Source of the DNA: Alphaproteobacteria bacterium
GTDB lineage: Bacteria; Pseudomonadota; Alphaproteobacteria; Micavibrionales; Micavibrionaceae
DNA: 64,000 nt
Assembly (NCBI GenBank): GCA_024275825.1
Contig: JAJRYK010000045.1
Location: 16,236-80,235 of the forward strand
Direction of reading: 5' to 3'
Made by a program: the position numbers and the translations under genes. Of this stretch, positions 24,270 to 33,949 are shown piece after piece. How positions within the stretch are numbered: position 1 is the first letter of the stretch; every line of letters begins with the position of its first letter. The notes under the pieces were generated by a model, which was not told the DNA's origin, did no database searches, and saw only the letters and a list, made by a program, of their open reading frames with translations.

Positions 24270-24953
24270 ATGCCTGAAGTGATTTTTACCGGACCGTCGG
24301 GGCGTCTCGAAGGTCGATACTCACACTCCAAAATTAAGAATGCGCCGCTCGCGCTTCTTTTGCACCCCAGCCCGGAACATGGCGGGACGATGAATAACAA
24401 AATCAACTATATGATGTATCAGGCTTTTGTGGCCCGCGGTTTTTCGACATTGCGCTTTAACTTTCGCGGTGTTGGTCGTTCGCAAGGCGTTTTTGATCGC
24501 GGAGAGGGCGAGCTGAGCGATGCCGCTTGCGCGCTGGACTGGATGCAGGATATTAACGCCAATGCTCCTTATGTTTGGGTTGGTGGGTTTTCTTTCGGCG
24601 CTTGGATCGGGATGCAGCTTTTGATGCGCCGTCCGGAAATTGAGGGCTTTATCTCTGTTGCCCCGCCGGCCAATACCGAAGATTTCAGCTTCCTCGCCCC
24701 ATGTCCCACCTCTGGTCTGGTGCTGCATGGTTCGCGCGATGATGTTGTGGATGAGCCATCTGTGCAGGATTTCGTGGAGAAGATACATTTGCAAAAGGGG
24801 ATAGAGATTGATTACCGCAAGGTCGAGGGTGCTAACCACTTCTTCCACAATCACACTGATACAATTGTCGAGCATATGCATGATCACCTCAACGTCGCCG
24901 GCGCTGGTCGCGAAGTGCCGATTGGTCAGCAGAAAATTGCAATGGCTGGCTAG
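24270..24953 (+). CDS. Alpha/beta hydrolase (COG2945-like)
   Basis: 227 residues with the alpha/beta-hydrolase core: LLHPSPEHGGTMNNK (oxyanion region), RFNFRGVGRSQG, nucleophile elbow GGFSFGAW, LHGSRDDVV with the acid, and GANHFFH with the catalytic His. Length and motifs match the small cytoplasmic hydrolases annotated as COG2945. Substrate unknown. AAAAGGGG before ATG is a good ribosome-binding site. Divergent from the Fe-S operon, convergent with bcp. Confidence 0.85.
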   Translation: MPEVIFTGPSGRLEGRYSHSKIKNAPLALLLHPSPEHGGTMNNKINYMMYQAFVARGFSTLRFNFRGVGRSQGVFDRGEGELSDAACALDWMQDINANAPYVWVGGFSFGAWIGMQLLMRRPEIEGFISVAPPANTEDFSFLAPCPTSGLVLHGSRDDVVDEPSVQDFVEKIHLQKGIEIDYRKVEGANHFFHNHTDTIVEHMHDHLNVAGAGREVPIGQQKIAMAG

Positions 24954-24990
24954 GCCGTTCGCTACAAAAGTTTAGGACTGCGTAAAAATA

Positions 24991-25020
24991 AAAACCCGCC
25001 GTGATGTTGGCGGGTTTTTT
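24991..25020. terminator. Bidirectional Rho-independent terminator
   Basis: AAAACCCGCC/GGCGGGTTTT stem with 8-base loop, T-run on the plus side and A-run on the left, between the converging hydrolase and bcp genes. Confidence 0.9.
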
Positions 25021-25043
25021 GTTGGTTTTATTGTTGTAGGAAT

Positions 25044-25523
25044 TTAGGCAGCCTTTGTTTTTCCTTCAGCGGCATCACGTACAGCTTCAACATGGCCTGG
25101 CACCTTAACCTTGCGCCAGATCTGCGCAATTTCCCCATCTTCATCGATCAGGAAGGTGGAGCGCTCAATACCCATAAATTTTTTGCCGTACATATTCTTT
25201 TCTTTCCATGTACCGTAACGCTCACACACATCGCTGTGCTCATCACTGGCGAGTGGGAATTTAAGGTTGTATTTGGCTTTAAATTTATCGTGTTTGCTCA
25301 CTGAACATTTTGATATTCCAATGATCTGCGTGTTTAGTGCATTAAACGCACTTAAATTCTCGTTGAAGCTGCAGGACTGCGTGGTGCAGCCGGGTGTGTC
25401 GTCTTTGGGATAGAAATACAGCACAATTTTTTGGCCTTTCAAATATGATAGGGCAATCTCGCCATTACCATCGGTGGGCACGGTGAAATCCGGTGCAGTA
25501 TCGCCGATTTTCAGGTCCGTCAT
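25044..25523 (-). CDS. bcp: Thioredoxin-dependent peroxiredoxin Bcp
   Basis: 159 residues of the atypical 2-Cys PrxQ/Bcp class, which reduce peroxides using thioredoxin. Peroxidatic C46 lies in DDTPGCTTQSC and resolving C51 five residues on, the spacing of Bcp. FYPKDDTPG and the GIERSTFLIDEDG strand complete the fold. Stand-alone gene ending at a bidirectional terminator. Confidence 0.95.
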   Translation of the reverse strand: MTDLKIGDTAPDFTVPTDGNGEIALSYLKGQKIVLYFYPKDDTPGCTTQSCSFNENLSAFNALNTQIIGISKCSVSKHDKFKAKYNLKFPLASDEHSDVCERYGTWKEKNMYGKKFMGIERSTFLIDEDGEIAQIWRKVKVPGHVEAVRDAAEGKTKAA

Positions 25524-25614
25524 AAATTTAATCCTCTCTGATACTTGAATTTAGGTGTAGTCCATGGAACAAAATGGGTAGAATAGATGCCAAAGTCAAT
25601 ATCATGCACATGAT

Positions 25615-28600
25615 GTGCATTTTGAGGAGCGCGCGCTACCATTGTCTAAACTCTTTAAGAAATTCTGCGGCCGCTCGGCGCTCGTTGCTGTTGAGGTCTT
25701 TGCGGTGATTGTGGTGCTGATCGCACTCGTCGTTGGCGTGGTCGCATGGCGCCTCTCCAGTGGTCCGATCGATATGGGCTTTGCCAAAAACTATATCCAG
25801 CAAGCGTTGGTCGATGATGAGCGCGGCATTTACGTGACGATGGAAAAGGTCGTGCTCAGCTGGCCTGATTTGGACGGGCCGCTTTTGCTCGGCCTGAATG
25901 ATGTGAAATTGATGGGCCGCTCGCAGACCGAAGGTGATGATACGCCGCGCGAAATTCTGGCGGTTAATCAGGCCGCCTTCAGCCTGTCCAAAGCCAAATT
26001 ATTCATCGGTCAGTTTCAGCCCATCGCACTGATCCTTAATCAGCCTATCTTACGCTTCGCGCGCGATGCGAACGGAGAGTATGATTTTGGCTTTCTGGTT
26101 GCGGATGACGCGTTTGAGAGCGCAGAGGAAACCAAAGAGCAGCTCGCGGTGAGTGAAAAGATCATGGCCTATATCTCCCGCCCCGGCGAAAATGCAGATC
26201 AGGACTCGCCGCTTTCCTCGCTCAAGGCTTTGCAGATTGAGCATGCGCAGCTCCATTTCGAGGACGAGCAAAATGATGTGTCTTGGTCGCTGCCGGATAT
26301 GAATTTCCTGATGCAGGCGCAGGGCGATGGTTTGCACACCAATATCTATATTCCATTGGAGGATTATGGGCCGCCGGAAGCTGCGCCGGAGAACGATGAG
26401 AGCGAAACCGTTGCGCCGCACTCCCATTTACGGGCCGAGGCGTTATTCAGATGGGATAAGGGTGATGTCTCGCTCAATGCAAAGTTGGAAAATTTTGACG
26501 TAACGTTTCTGGCGAGCATAGTGCCGGAGCTAAAGATGCTTTCTCGTCAGGATGCGCAGGTCAGCGCAGAAATCACCGCGCTCATGGATGCTGATTTCAC
26601 ACCGAAAGAAGCCAGTGTCTCAGCGCGCTCAGATGCTGGTACACTTTATGTGGAAGCGCTAGAGCGTGCGGCCGTTCCCTATAAAGACTTTGCGCTGAAA
26701 GCTAAATATTCGGCTGCGGAGAAGGTGCTGAATGTCGAGCAGTTCAAAATCACAGCGTCTGATATTTCTTTGAAGGCAGAAGCAAATTTGACGGTGGACG
26801 AGCGCCGTATTGTCGGTCCGCTTACCCTCAATATTGGCACGTTCGAGCATCCGCAAATCGCGCCGCTCTGGCCAAAATCTTTAAAGGGTGACAGCAGCGA
26901 AAAATGGATTATTAAGCGCGCCTCTGGCGGCACGCTGAGCGACGTTTTCGCTACTGGTGATCTGGTGCTCGAAAAATCTCTACAAGAGAGTGGTGAAGAT
27001 GAATGGAGTGCTGATATCCAGAACTTGCAAGCCGGGTTTTCGTTTGAAAATATGAGCGTCGATTACCGTGCGCCAATGACGCCCGTGACGGTGGGTAAAG
27101 GCAAGGGCACGCTTGATCAAAATGAGGATATTTTGCGCATTGATGTCGAGAGCGGGAAAGTTGGCGCGCTTGATATAACTAGCGCAGAGCTGAAATTCTA
27201 TGAGGTGATCGCGGTTGGTAAAGGTAGTGCAGAAATTAAAGCCCGGCTTTCCGGTCCGCTAAAATCTGCGATTGAGTACGTCTCAAAAGAGCCAATTGAA
27301 CTCGAGCATGCGTTTGATATGAACCGTCTCGGCGGGCAAACGGATCTTTCCGTCAACGTTTCCTTCCCTACGCAAGATGACATCAAAATCGCTGATGTAA
27401 AGGTTGAGGTTATAGGAACCGTGACTGATACGCTGTTGCCTGGCTTGGTTCAGGGACTCGACATCACCGGTGGACCATTTGCGCTTCATGTTAAGGGCAA
27501 TGCGCTAAACATCAAGGGCAGCGGTCGTTTGGCCAAGCGTCCGGTAGCGGCGGAATATGATGCGTTCTTCAATAGTGATGGTCAGGCGTTTGTCAGCCGC
27601 GCGAAAGCCAGCCTCATTGCTGATCCTAAATTGCGCGAGCATTTTGGCGTGAACCTGGATGACTTTATCGAAGGCTCTGCGCCGGTTGATGTGATCTATA
27701 CCGAATATGCTGGCGGTCGATCGGAGGTTGATGTGAGCGCTGATCTCACGGCTGTTCGCGCGTTTGTTAAGCCGTTCAAATACGAAAAGCCGATTGGAAA
27801 AAAGGGGTCTGCCACGCTCAAGGTGAAGCTGCAAAATGGCAATCCGGTTTCCGTGATCGGGTTAAACGCCATTGCGCCCAATATGAAGCTCGAAAATATG
27901 AGCCTCGGTTTTCGGCAAAAGGGCGCGGAATCAGAGCTGTCCGATGGTAAAACGCCGCGCTTTGTCATCGGCGAAACTGTTGGTGATCTGGATTTTAAAA
28001 TTGCGCCCTCTGGCCAGATGCAAATCGTGATAACAGCGCCGTTTCTCGATGCGCGCCCCTTCCTGAATGACGAGGACGCCAAGAACAAACCCTATGACGC
28101 GCCGCCGATGATTATCTCGGTCAATGCGGAGCGGATGCGCACGGCGGATGACCAAATCGTGCAGTTCGCCAAGGCCTATATTGACCTTGATAGTCAGGGC
28201 CGCTTTAACCAGTTTGAGGTTGATGCGACCGCCGGGGCGGGGCTTGTTTCCGTTCGATTTAAGCCCGATGAAACCGGGAAGCGCACATTCCGTTTGCAGG
28301 CCGAGGATGCGGGGGCGACGCTGCGGGCGTTTGGTGTTTACAAGAATATCCTGGGCGGCCGCATGGTGATTTATGGCGAGCCGATCCGCGGTGTCTATGA
28401 TCGCAATCTGGTCGGCGTGGCGGAGATTACCGATTTTAAAGTCGTTGATGCGCCGGTGCTGGCCCATTTGATGGGGGCGATGTCTCTGCCTGGCCTGGTT
28501 TCCTTGCTGGGGAATGAGGGCGTTACCTTCACCAAGCTGGAGTCCCAGTTTGACTGGCTCTATCGTCCCGGCGGCTCGATGCTGGTGCTGCAAGAGGGAC

Positions 28601-28872
28601 GAACCTCTGGTAATTCTCTCGGCCTTACATTCGACGGTGTGTTCAATAATGCAGAGGGGACAATTGACGCATCCGGTACGCTGGTCCCCGTTTCCGGGAT
28701 CAATAAATTCATCAGCGATATCCCCCTGATCGGCACAATCCTAAGCGGCGGCTCCGACAGCGTTTTTGCCGCAACCTATACCGTAAAAGGCCAAGCCAAA
28801 GACCCGGAAGTCCTCGTAAACCCGCTGGCTGTTTTAACGCCGGGGATTTTACGCCGGATTTTGTTTGAGTAG
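25615..28872 (+). CDS. AsmA/YhdP-like large envelope protein (DUF3971 and AsmA-like C-terminal)
   Basis: 1085 residues with one N-terminal membrane helix (ALVAVEVFAVIVVLIALVVGV) followed by a long beta-rich periplasmic body. The start of the body (RGIYVTMEKVVLSWPDLDGP) and the C-terminal repeat region (AHLMGAMSLPGLVSLLGNEGVTF, LGLTFDGVFNNAEGTIDASG) fit AsmA-like proteins, whose bridge-like members (YhdP, TamB, YdbH) move phospholipid to the outer membrane. Start uncertain: GTG 25615, or TTG 25642 with GAGGAG twelve bases upstream. Single gene. Role by family only. Confidence 0.82.
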   Translation: MHFEERALPLSKLFKKFCGRSALVAVEVFAVIVVLIALVVGVVAWRLSSGPIDMGFAKNYIQQALVDDERGIYVTMEKVVLSWPDLDGPLLLGLNDVKLMGRSQTEGDDTPREILAVNQAAFSLSKAKLFIGQFQPIALILNQPILRFARDANGEYDFGFLVADDAFESAEETKEQLAVSEKIMAYISRPGENADQDSPLSSLKALQIEHAQLHFEDEQNDVSWSLPDMNFLMQAQGDGLHTNIYIPLEDYGPPEAAPENDESETVAPHSHLRAEALFRWDKGDVSLNAKLENFDVTFLASIVPELKMLSRQDAQVSAEITALMDADFTPKEASVSARSDAGTLYVEALERAAVPYKDFALKAKYSAAEKVLNVEQFKITASDISLKAEANLTVDERRIVGPLTLNIGTFEHPQIAPLWPKSLKGDSSEKWIIKRASGGTLSDVFATGDLVLEKSLQESGEDEWSADIQNLQAGFSFENMSVDYRAPMTPVTVGKGKGTLDQNEDILRIDVESGKVGALDITSAELKFYEVIAVGKGSAEIKARLSGPLKSAIEYVSKEPIELEHAFDMNRLGGQTDLSVNVSFPTQDDIKIADVKVEVIGTVTDTLLPGLVQGLDITGGPFALHVKGNALNIKGSGRLAKRPVAAEYDAFFNSDGQAFVSRAKASLIADPKLREHFGVNLDDFIEGSAPVDVIYTEYAGGRSEVDVSADLTAVRAFVKPFKYEKPIGKKGSATLKVKLQNGNPVSVIGLNAIAPNMKLENMSLGFRQKGAESELSDGKTPRFVIGETVGDLDFKIAPSGQMQIVITAPFLDARPFLNDEDAKNKPYDAPPMIISVNAERMRTADDQIVQFAKAYIDLDSQGRFNQFEVDATAGAGLVSVRFKPDETGKRTFRLQAEDAGATLRAFGVYKNILGGRMVIYGEPIRGVYDRNLVGVAEITDFKVVDAPVLAHLMGAMSLPGLVSLLGNEGVTFTKLESQFDWLYRPGGSMLVLQEGRTSGNSLGLTFDGVFNNAEGTIDASGTLVPVSGINKFISDIPLIGTILSGGSDSVFAATYTVKGQAKDPEVLVNPLAVLTPGILRRILFE

Positions 28873-28890
28873 GCTCCTTTCATTATAGCG

Positions 28891-28975
28891 CCGTCATTGC
28901 ACGGCTCGTTCGTGCAATCCATTTGATATTTATGAGCAAAAGAATGGATCACACGCATGAGGCGTGTGATGACGG
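28891..28975. repeat. CGTCAT...ATGACGG palindromic repeat element (copy B)
   Basis: Starts CCGTCATTGC and ends GTGATGACGG. It holds two hairpins, TGCACG/CGTGCA and ACACGC/GCGTGT, separated by AATCCATT and AATGGAT. The layout matches copies A and C-F but the stem sequences differ. It lies after the AsmA-like gene. Confidence 0.7.
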
Positions 28976-29090
28976 TCAAATAAAGATTGCAGGATAAAAT
29001 CCCTAATTTGTCAATGTACAGGGGCGAGCTTGACAATGTACAATGATATGTATAGGAATTTATTGAAACCCTAAGATATGGAGAATGAAT

Positions 29091-29441
29091 ATGGAGATGT
29101 CAGCTATTTGGTTGGATTCAAAAAGTCGAGTTGCTCATCTGACGCAGGTGTTAGAAAGCGCTATTGATAAATCTGACAAAAACATCAAAGTTATCGAAAC
29201 TCTTAATTTAGTGTCTATATTTTTAAATTCTGCGTGTGAGGGGGATGTGACGCTCAAGGGCGTTTTGGATATGCATTCGCGTTTGGCAGCGCTTGCTGAA
29301 CAATTAAAAGATGCAAACTATGGCAATAGCCAAGATGTGGGAGAGAGTATTCTTTCTATCGTTAATGAATTGAACGAAGTTTTTTCAACTGTGCCGGTGA
29401 GCCTTCAAACACCCCTATGTAAGCGCGGTCTGTATATTTAA
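29091..29441 (+). CDS. Hypothetical protein
   Basis: 116 residues from ATG 29091, seven bases after GGAG; ATG 29085 is too close to it. Mostly helical and acidic ([34 protein letters not shown]), no signal peptide. AT-richer than neighbouring core genes. Its stop overlaps the tyrS stop by 4 bases. No family recognised. Confidence 0.5.
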   Translation: MEMSAIWLDSKSRVAHLTQVLESAIDKSDKNIKVIETLNLVSIFLNSACEGDVTLKGVLDMHSRLAALAEQLKDANYGNSQDVGESILSIVNELNEVFSTVPVSLQTPLCKRGLYI

Positions 29442-30691
29442 CCAACTCTAACTAACGCATGCTTCTTCTTCCCCGCCGACAGCTTGATATAGCCCTCATC
29501 GGTTAAATCGGCGCTTGATACGCTCAGCTCCATATCCTCAATTTTCACATCATTGATGCGCGCGCCGCCGCCTTTTATGAGGCGTTTGGCTTCGCCTTTG
29601 GAGCTGGCCAGGGCGGTTTCTACGAACAGGTCTAGTACGGAAATGCCGGCCTCTAGGCGGGCAGCTTCAACCGTGATGCTGGGTAGATCATCGCCGACGC
29701 TGCCTTGCTCGAAGGTTTTTTGGGCGGTGGTCTGCGCGTCATTTGCGGCGGCCTCGCCGTGGCAGAGTTTGGTCGCTTCGAAGGCTAGCACTTTTTTCGC
29801 TTCGTTGATGTCGGCGCCCTCTAGCGCTTCGAGTTTTTTGATTTCGTCCATGGGCAGCAGGGTGAAGACTTTCAGCAATTGCGCCACGTCGGAATCTTCC
29901 ACATTGCGCCAATATTGGTAATAGTCATAGGGGCTGGTCATGTCGGCGTTGAGCCAGACGGCCCCGCCCTCTGTCTTGCCCATTTTCGCGCCCGATGCGG
30001 TGGTGAGCAGCGGGGCGGTCAGCGCATAGAGCTGTACCTGATCCATCTTGCGGCCAAGCTCCAGCCCATTAATAATGTTGCCCCATTGGTCGGAGCCGCC
30101 CATTTGCAGGATTGTGCCGTAGCGGCGATTAAGCTCTACAAAGTCATAGCCCTGCAAGATCATATAATTGAACTCAATAAACGTCATCGGTAATTCGCGG
30201 TCCAGACGGGACTTTACACTGTCGAAGGTTAGCATGCGGTTTACTGTGAAGTGTACGCCGACATCGCGGAGCATGCCGATATAATCAAGGCCGGAGAGCC
30301 AGTCATAATTATTGACCATGATTGCGCCGGTCGCGCTGTCATCATAGGTTATAAAATTTGAGAAGACGGATTTGATGCTCTCGATATTCGCATTGATGTC
30401 TTCGGGGCCGAGCAGGGGGCGGGTTTTATCCTTCAGCGTCGGATCAGGGATCAGCGCCGTACCGCCGCCCATCAGGCTGATCGGCCTATGCCCGGCGCGC
30501 TGAAACCAATGCAGCATCATGATGGTGTATAAATGCCCGACATGCAGGCTGGGCCCCGTGGGGTCATAGCCGATATAAGCGCTCTGCACGCCCTTGCAGA
30601 GCTTTGTGTCAAGCGCATCGAAATCAGAGCACTGGTGAATGAACCCGCGCTCGTCTAATATATTTAAGAAATCTGATTTGTACTTTGTCAT
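29438..30691 (-). CDS. tyrS: Tyrosyl-tRNA synthetase
   Basis: About 417 residues from Met 30689-30691 ([10 protein letters not shown]); two upstream Mets would add six residues. The class I HIGH motif is SLHVGHL, the KMSKS loop is AKMGKTEGG, and an S4 RNA-binding domain ends the protein ([22 protein letters not shown]). YIGYDPTG and GGSDQWGN form the tyrosine and adenylate site. TyrRS-S type. The start region overlaps head-to-head with anmK, leaving no spacer for separate promoters upstream of both. Confidence 0.96.
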   Translation of the reverse strand: MTKYKSDFLNILDERGFIHQCSDFDALDTKLCKGVQSAYIGYDPTGPSLHVGHLYTIMMLHWFQRAGHRPISLMGGGTALIPDPTLKDKTRPLLGPEDINANIESIKSVFSNFITYDDSATGAIMVNNYDWLSGLDYIGMLRDVGVHFTVNRMLTFDSVKSRLDRELPMTFIEFNYMILQGYDFVELNRRYGTILQMGGSDQWGNIINGLELGRKMDQVQLYALTAPLLTTASGAKMGKTEGGAVWLNADMTSPYDYYQYWRNVEDSDVAQLLKVFTLLPMDEIKKLEALEGADINEAKKVLAFEATKLCHGEAAANDAQTTAQKTFEQGSVGDDLPSITVEAARLEAGISVLDLFVETALASSKGEAKRLIKGGGARINDVKIEDMELSVSSADLTDEGYIKLSAGKKKHALVRVG

Positions 30692-30707
30692 AGGGTTATT
30701 CATACGC

Positions 30708-31823
30708 ATGAGTGAGAAAAAAGTCTACTCTACAAAATTATATCGCGCTATCGGGCTGATGTCCGGCACGTCGCTGGACGGGGTCGACGCGGCGTTGATT
30801 GAGACGGACGGGGTTGATCACGTGCAGGTGCTGGGTTTTGTGAGCGCGCCATATGAAGAGGCGGAGCGGGCGGAAATTCGTCGCGCGTTTGGGTTGTCGG
30901 ATCGCGCTGATCCGCTGGTACAGCGGGCTGAGGCTCTTGTGACGCAGAAGCATATTGCGGCGCTAGAGCAAGCGGGCTGGCAAGCCGATGTCATCGGCTT
31001 TCATGGCCAGACGATTTGCCACGCGCCGGATGAGGGTGTGAGCATCCAGATAGGTGATGCGCGGGCGATGGCGGATGCGCTGGGGATTGATGTTGTGCAT
31101 GATTTTAGGAGCGCTGATGTGGCGGCCGGGGGGCAAGGCGCGCCGCTTGCGCCGCTGTATCACCGTGCGCGGGTGAAGGCGGCTGGGGCGGCTGTCGCAC
31201 AGCCATGCGCGGTGTTCAATATCGGCGGCGTGGCGAATGTGACCTATATTGATGGCGAGGATATTTTGGCGTTTGATACCGGGCCGGGTAATGCTCTGAT
31301 GGATGATTGGGTAAAACTGCGCACCGGCGCGCCCTACGATGAAGGCGGTGCGCTGGCGGCGAGGGGGCAGGTGGTTGAGGCAATGCTAGAGCGCTGGTTG
31401 GCGCATCCCTATTTCACTGCGCAGCCTCCAAAATCTCTCGATCGCAATGAGTGGGATATCGCAGATTTTGGACAATTGGCGCAGGGGATGGACGGTGTGA
31501 ACACCGAAGACGGCGCGGCGACATTGCTTGAATTTACGGTGCGCACCATTGCAGGTGCGACGCGGTTCGTGCCAGCTGAGCCTAAGGCGTGGTATGTCTG
31601 CGGCGGCGGGCGGCATAATACGGCGCTGATGCAGGCACTGGCGGAGCGTCTAAGCGGCGATGTGCACGATGTCTCTGCCTTAGGGTGGAACGGCGATGCG
31701 ACGGAGGCCGAGTGCTTTGCGTATCTTGCGGTGCGCTCATTACTGGGCAAGCCTTTGAGTTTGCCGAGCACGACAGGGGTGAAAGCACCGATGAGCGGCG
31801 GAGGGCTGGCGAAGGCGCCCTAG
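30708..31823 (+). CDS. anmK: Anhydro-N-acetylmuramic acid kinase AnmK
   Basis: 371 residues; phosphorylates anhydro-MurNAc from recycled peptidoglycan. [12 protein letters not shown] (~16-27) is the ATP-binding signature, GFHGQTICH the substrate loop, [10 protein letters not shown] and [14 protein letters not shown] the kinase core, and [11 protein letters not shown] the adenosine site. ATG 30708 was chosen because the family begins just before GLMSGTS; an open frame extends 23 codons upstream into tyrS. Divergent from tyrS. Confidence 0.95.
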   Translation: MSEKKVYSTKLYRAIGLMSGTSLDGVDAALIETDGVDHVQVLGFVSAPYEEAERAEIRRAFGLSDRADPLVQRAEALVTQKHIAALEQAGWQADVIGFHGQTICHAPDEGVSIQIGDARAMADALGIDVVHDFRSADVAAGGQGAPLAPLYHRARVKAAGAAVAQPCAVFNIGGVANVTYIDGEDILAFDTGPGNALMDDWVKLRTGAPYDEGGALAARGQVVEAMLERWLAHPYFTAQPPKSLDRNEWDIADFGQLAQGMDGVNTEDGAATLLEFTVRTIAGATRFVPAEPKAWYVCGGGRHNTALMQALAERLSGDVHDVSALGWNGDATEAECFAYLAVRSLLGKPLSLPSTTGVKAPMSGGGLAKAP

Positions 31824-31826
31824 CCA

Positions 31827-32126
31827 TCATCGGATAATAAGAATTTCCTTGGCCGGGCTATCAAATTCATCTTTTATACTTTCAGCATTCTCAACGATTC
31901 TTATGGGTTCGTGAGAAGAGGGAGTGAAGGTTCCCCTTAATAGCGACATGCATCCATCCGTTGTTTTGGCGTGGTGGAGCCAGAAGGGTTCCAGAAGTTT
32001 TTCTTTACTTACGTTGTGTGCAAACGAACTAAATTCAGCATTAAGTTTGCTGTGTATGGCTTTTAAGTCTTCCAGCCTAAAATTTCCAGTTGCACCGGCG
32101 AATGTAATCTTAATTTTCATTTTCAT
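31827..32126 (-). CDS. Hypothetical small protein
   Basis: 99 residues from ATG 32124-32126, with AAAGGA upstream. It begins MKMKIKITFAGATGNFRLEDL and continues with helical and strand segments (KAIHSKLNAEFSSFAHNVSKE, EPIRIVENAESIKDEFD). Cytoplasmic and unrecognised. It is divergent from tsaC, whose promoter must lie in the 55-base gap, and its stop lies close to the anmK stop. AT-rich compared with neighbours. Confidence 0.5.
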   Translation of the reverse strand: MKMKIKITFAGATGNFRLEDLKAIHSKLNAEFSSFAHNVSKEKLLEPFWLHHAKTTDGCMSLLRGTFTPSSHEPIRIVENAESIKDEFDSPAKEILIIR

Positions 32127-32181
32127 CGCATTTTGTCCTTTTCTTTTGTATGGTGCGGACAGTATCAAAAAGGTATTGTTT

Positions 32182-33324
32182 ATGTCAACAATTAAAGTGG
32201 TAAATGACAAAGCCATCACGGAAGCTGCTGAGATCCTCAAATCTGGTGGGATTGTTGGTATGCCGACGGAAACAGTGTACGGCTTGGCGGGCAATGCGCT
32301 GGATGGGGCGGCGGTGGCGCGGATTTACGCGGCGAAGGGGCGACCAGCCTTTAACCCGCTGATCGCGCATTTTGCGTCCCTAGACAATATTTTACACAAC
32401 ATAAACTTAGAGGAAAAAACTTTAAATGGGGGCTTTTTAGGGGGGCAGGAACAGATAGAGGGAGAAGGAGAAGGAGAAGGAGAAGGAGAAGGAGAGCGGC
32501 GGTCTTTGTTGGAGATTGTGCAAACGCTCGCCCATGCCTTTTGGCCCGGCCCGCTGACGATGGTGTTGCCACGCGCGGAAAGCTCTGAAATTTCTGAACT
32601 GGCGACGGCGGGGTTAGAGACGATTGCGGTGCGCATCCCCGATCATCCGGTCGCGCGAGATTTGATCACCGCGTGCGGGTTTCCGCTGGTTGCGCCAAGC
32701 GCGAATAAATCGGGCAGCCTGTCGCCCACGACCCCCGCGCATGTGGCGGAGGGGCTTGGTGAGGGCGTGGATATGATTTTGGCGGCGGGCGCGTGTAAGG
32801 TCGGGCTGGAATCTACGGTGCTGGATTTATCGGGCGATCGCCCCGTGATCTTGCGGCCCGGTGTGATCACGGCGGAGGATATTGCTGATGTGCTGGGCCT
32901 TGATGATCCGCATAGTCTAATCAATGTCGATAGTGGCGACGGCCTGCAAGCGCCAAAAGCGCCCGGCATACTACTGAAACACTACGCGCCCGACACGCCG
33001 TTGCGGCTCAGTGCGGTGGATTTGGAGGCGGGGGAGGCGCTGCTGGCCTTTGGCTCTGATAAATTTATGGGCATTAAGAGCGTCCCGTTTTTGTGCAAAA
33101 AAAAGGCAAATCGTGACATGACAAGCGGCTTTGCACGTGATTTACCAGAGGAAATGCGGCAAAATTTAAGCGAAGAGGGTGATCTACACGAGGCCGCAGC
33201 CAACTTGTTTGCAATGCTTAAAGCGCTGGATAAAGCCGGCGCAAAACGGATCGCAGTGATGGCTGTGCCGGAGGTGGGCCTGGGCGTAGCAATTAATGAC
33301 CGTTTGAGAAGGGCGGCGGCGTAG
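32182..33324 (+). CDS. L-threonylcarbamoyladenylate synthase (TsaC/Sua5)
   Basis: 380 residues; first step of t6A37 synthesis on ANN-decoding tRNAs, including CAU tRNAs. YrdC signature GGIVGMPTETVYGLAGNA, later KGRPAFNPLIAH, WPGPLTMVLPR, RIPDHPVARDL and VAPSANKSGSLSPT. A Sua5 C-terminal domain follows from about residue 250 (APGILLKHYAPDTP linker). ATG 32182 has AAAGG upstream; the longer open frame is not used. Unusual: an insertion of ~30 residues containing a run of Glu-Gly repeats within the YrdC domain. Confidence 0.93.
   Translation: MSTIKVVNDKAITEAAEILKSGGIVGMPTETVYGLAGNALDGAAVARIYAAKGRPAFNPLIAHFASLDNILHNINLEEKTLNGGFLGGQEQIEGEGEGEGEGEGERRSLLEIVQTLAHAFWPGPLTMVLPRAESSEISELATAGLETIAVRIPDHPVARDLITACGFPLVAPSANKSGSLSPTTPAHVAEGLGEGVDMILAAGACKVGLESTVLDLSGDRPVILRPGVITAEDIADVLGLDDPHSLINVDSGDGLQAPKAPGILLKHYAPDTPLRLSAVDLEAGEALLAFGSDKFMGIKSVPFLCKKKANRDMTSGFARDLPEEMRQNLSEEGDLHEAAANLFAMLKALDKAGAKRIAVMAVPEVGLGVAINDRLRRAAA
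32461..32495 (+). repeat. Hexanucleotide (GGAGAA)n microsatellite inside tsaC/sua5
   Basis: Five perfect GGAGAA units and a sixth imperfect one encode an alternating Glu-Gly run. Unit length is a multiple of three, so copy-number change alters length but not frame. Confidence 0.85.
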
Positions 33325-33399
33325 AAAAATATTTGACACGGCGTTCAAAGACATGTCAAAAGTTGGTCTTAGGTTTTAATGTGCTGTAAGGATTTTAAG

Positions 33400-33876
33400 A
33401 TGAATGACCCAACCATTAATAGAACTGAGGCTTTCAAGAAAGCCGTTACTAATATGAATGACTGGGCCCGTGACGTACAAGATAACGGCGGACTTGGTGC
33501 ACATGATGTTTTTTACAAAAATCTATGTAGTCTCATGGATTGTTTAACCCCTGACCTTAGAGAAGACTTTACAAAAAGAGCTCAGGCAACAAAACAATAT
33601 TCGAATTTGATAGATCAAAGAGATACAGTGCCAACCGATGAGAGAAAAGAAAAGGCGCGGGTAGGTTTGGAAGAAAGTCGATTAGATCCAAATAGCCTTG
33701 AACACGGCGTAGAGATCACAGAGTCCGAGATTGAATCAATGGCTGAAGTAATTGATGTTTATGATGCTGTGGATGATTTTAAACCAGATGATCCAATAGA
33801 AGCAAGTTTATACATGAAATTTCAACTTTGTTGGCTACTTTGCGGATCTCCAAGGCTATCAGCAGGGCCAGAATAA
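33400..33876 (+). CDS. Hypothetical protein
   Basis: 158 residues from ATG 33400, eight bases after AAGGA; an upstream ATG at 33379 lacks such a site. Acidic, helical and soluble (AFKKAVTNMNDWARDVQDNG, ESEIESMAEVIDVYDAVDDF). AT-rich base use unlike the nucleotide-sugar genes that follow. No family recognised. Confidence 0.5.
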   Translation: MNDPTINRTEAFKKAVTNMNDWARDVQDNGGLGAHDVFYKNLCSLMDCLTPDLREDFTKRAQATKQYSNLIDQRDTVPTDERKEKARVGLEESRLDPNSLEHGVEITESEIESMAEVIDVYDAVDDFKPDDPIEASLYMKFQLCWLLCGSPRLSAGPE

Positions 33877-33949
33877 ATCTCTGTTTTTTTGGTTCTTTGT
33901 GGTTAATGATTGCTTGAAACGACCTGCGCAGACAAGGTAAAACAAACGC

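Noticed and set aside
31924..32181. Long N-terminal extension of tsaC from 31924
   Set aside because: It overlaps a separate reverse-strand gene, and TsaC/Sua5 proteins begin at MSTIKVV, which has its own ribosome-binding site.
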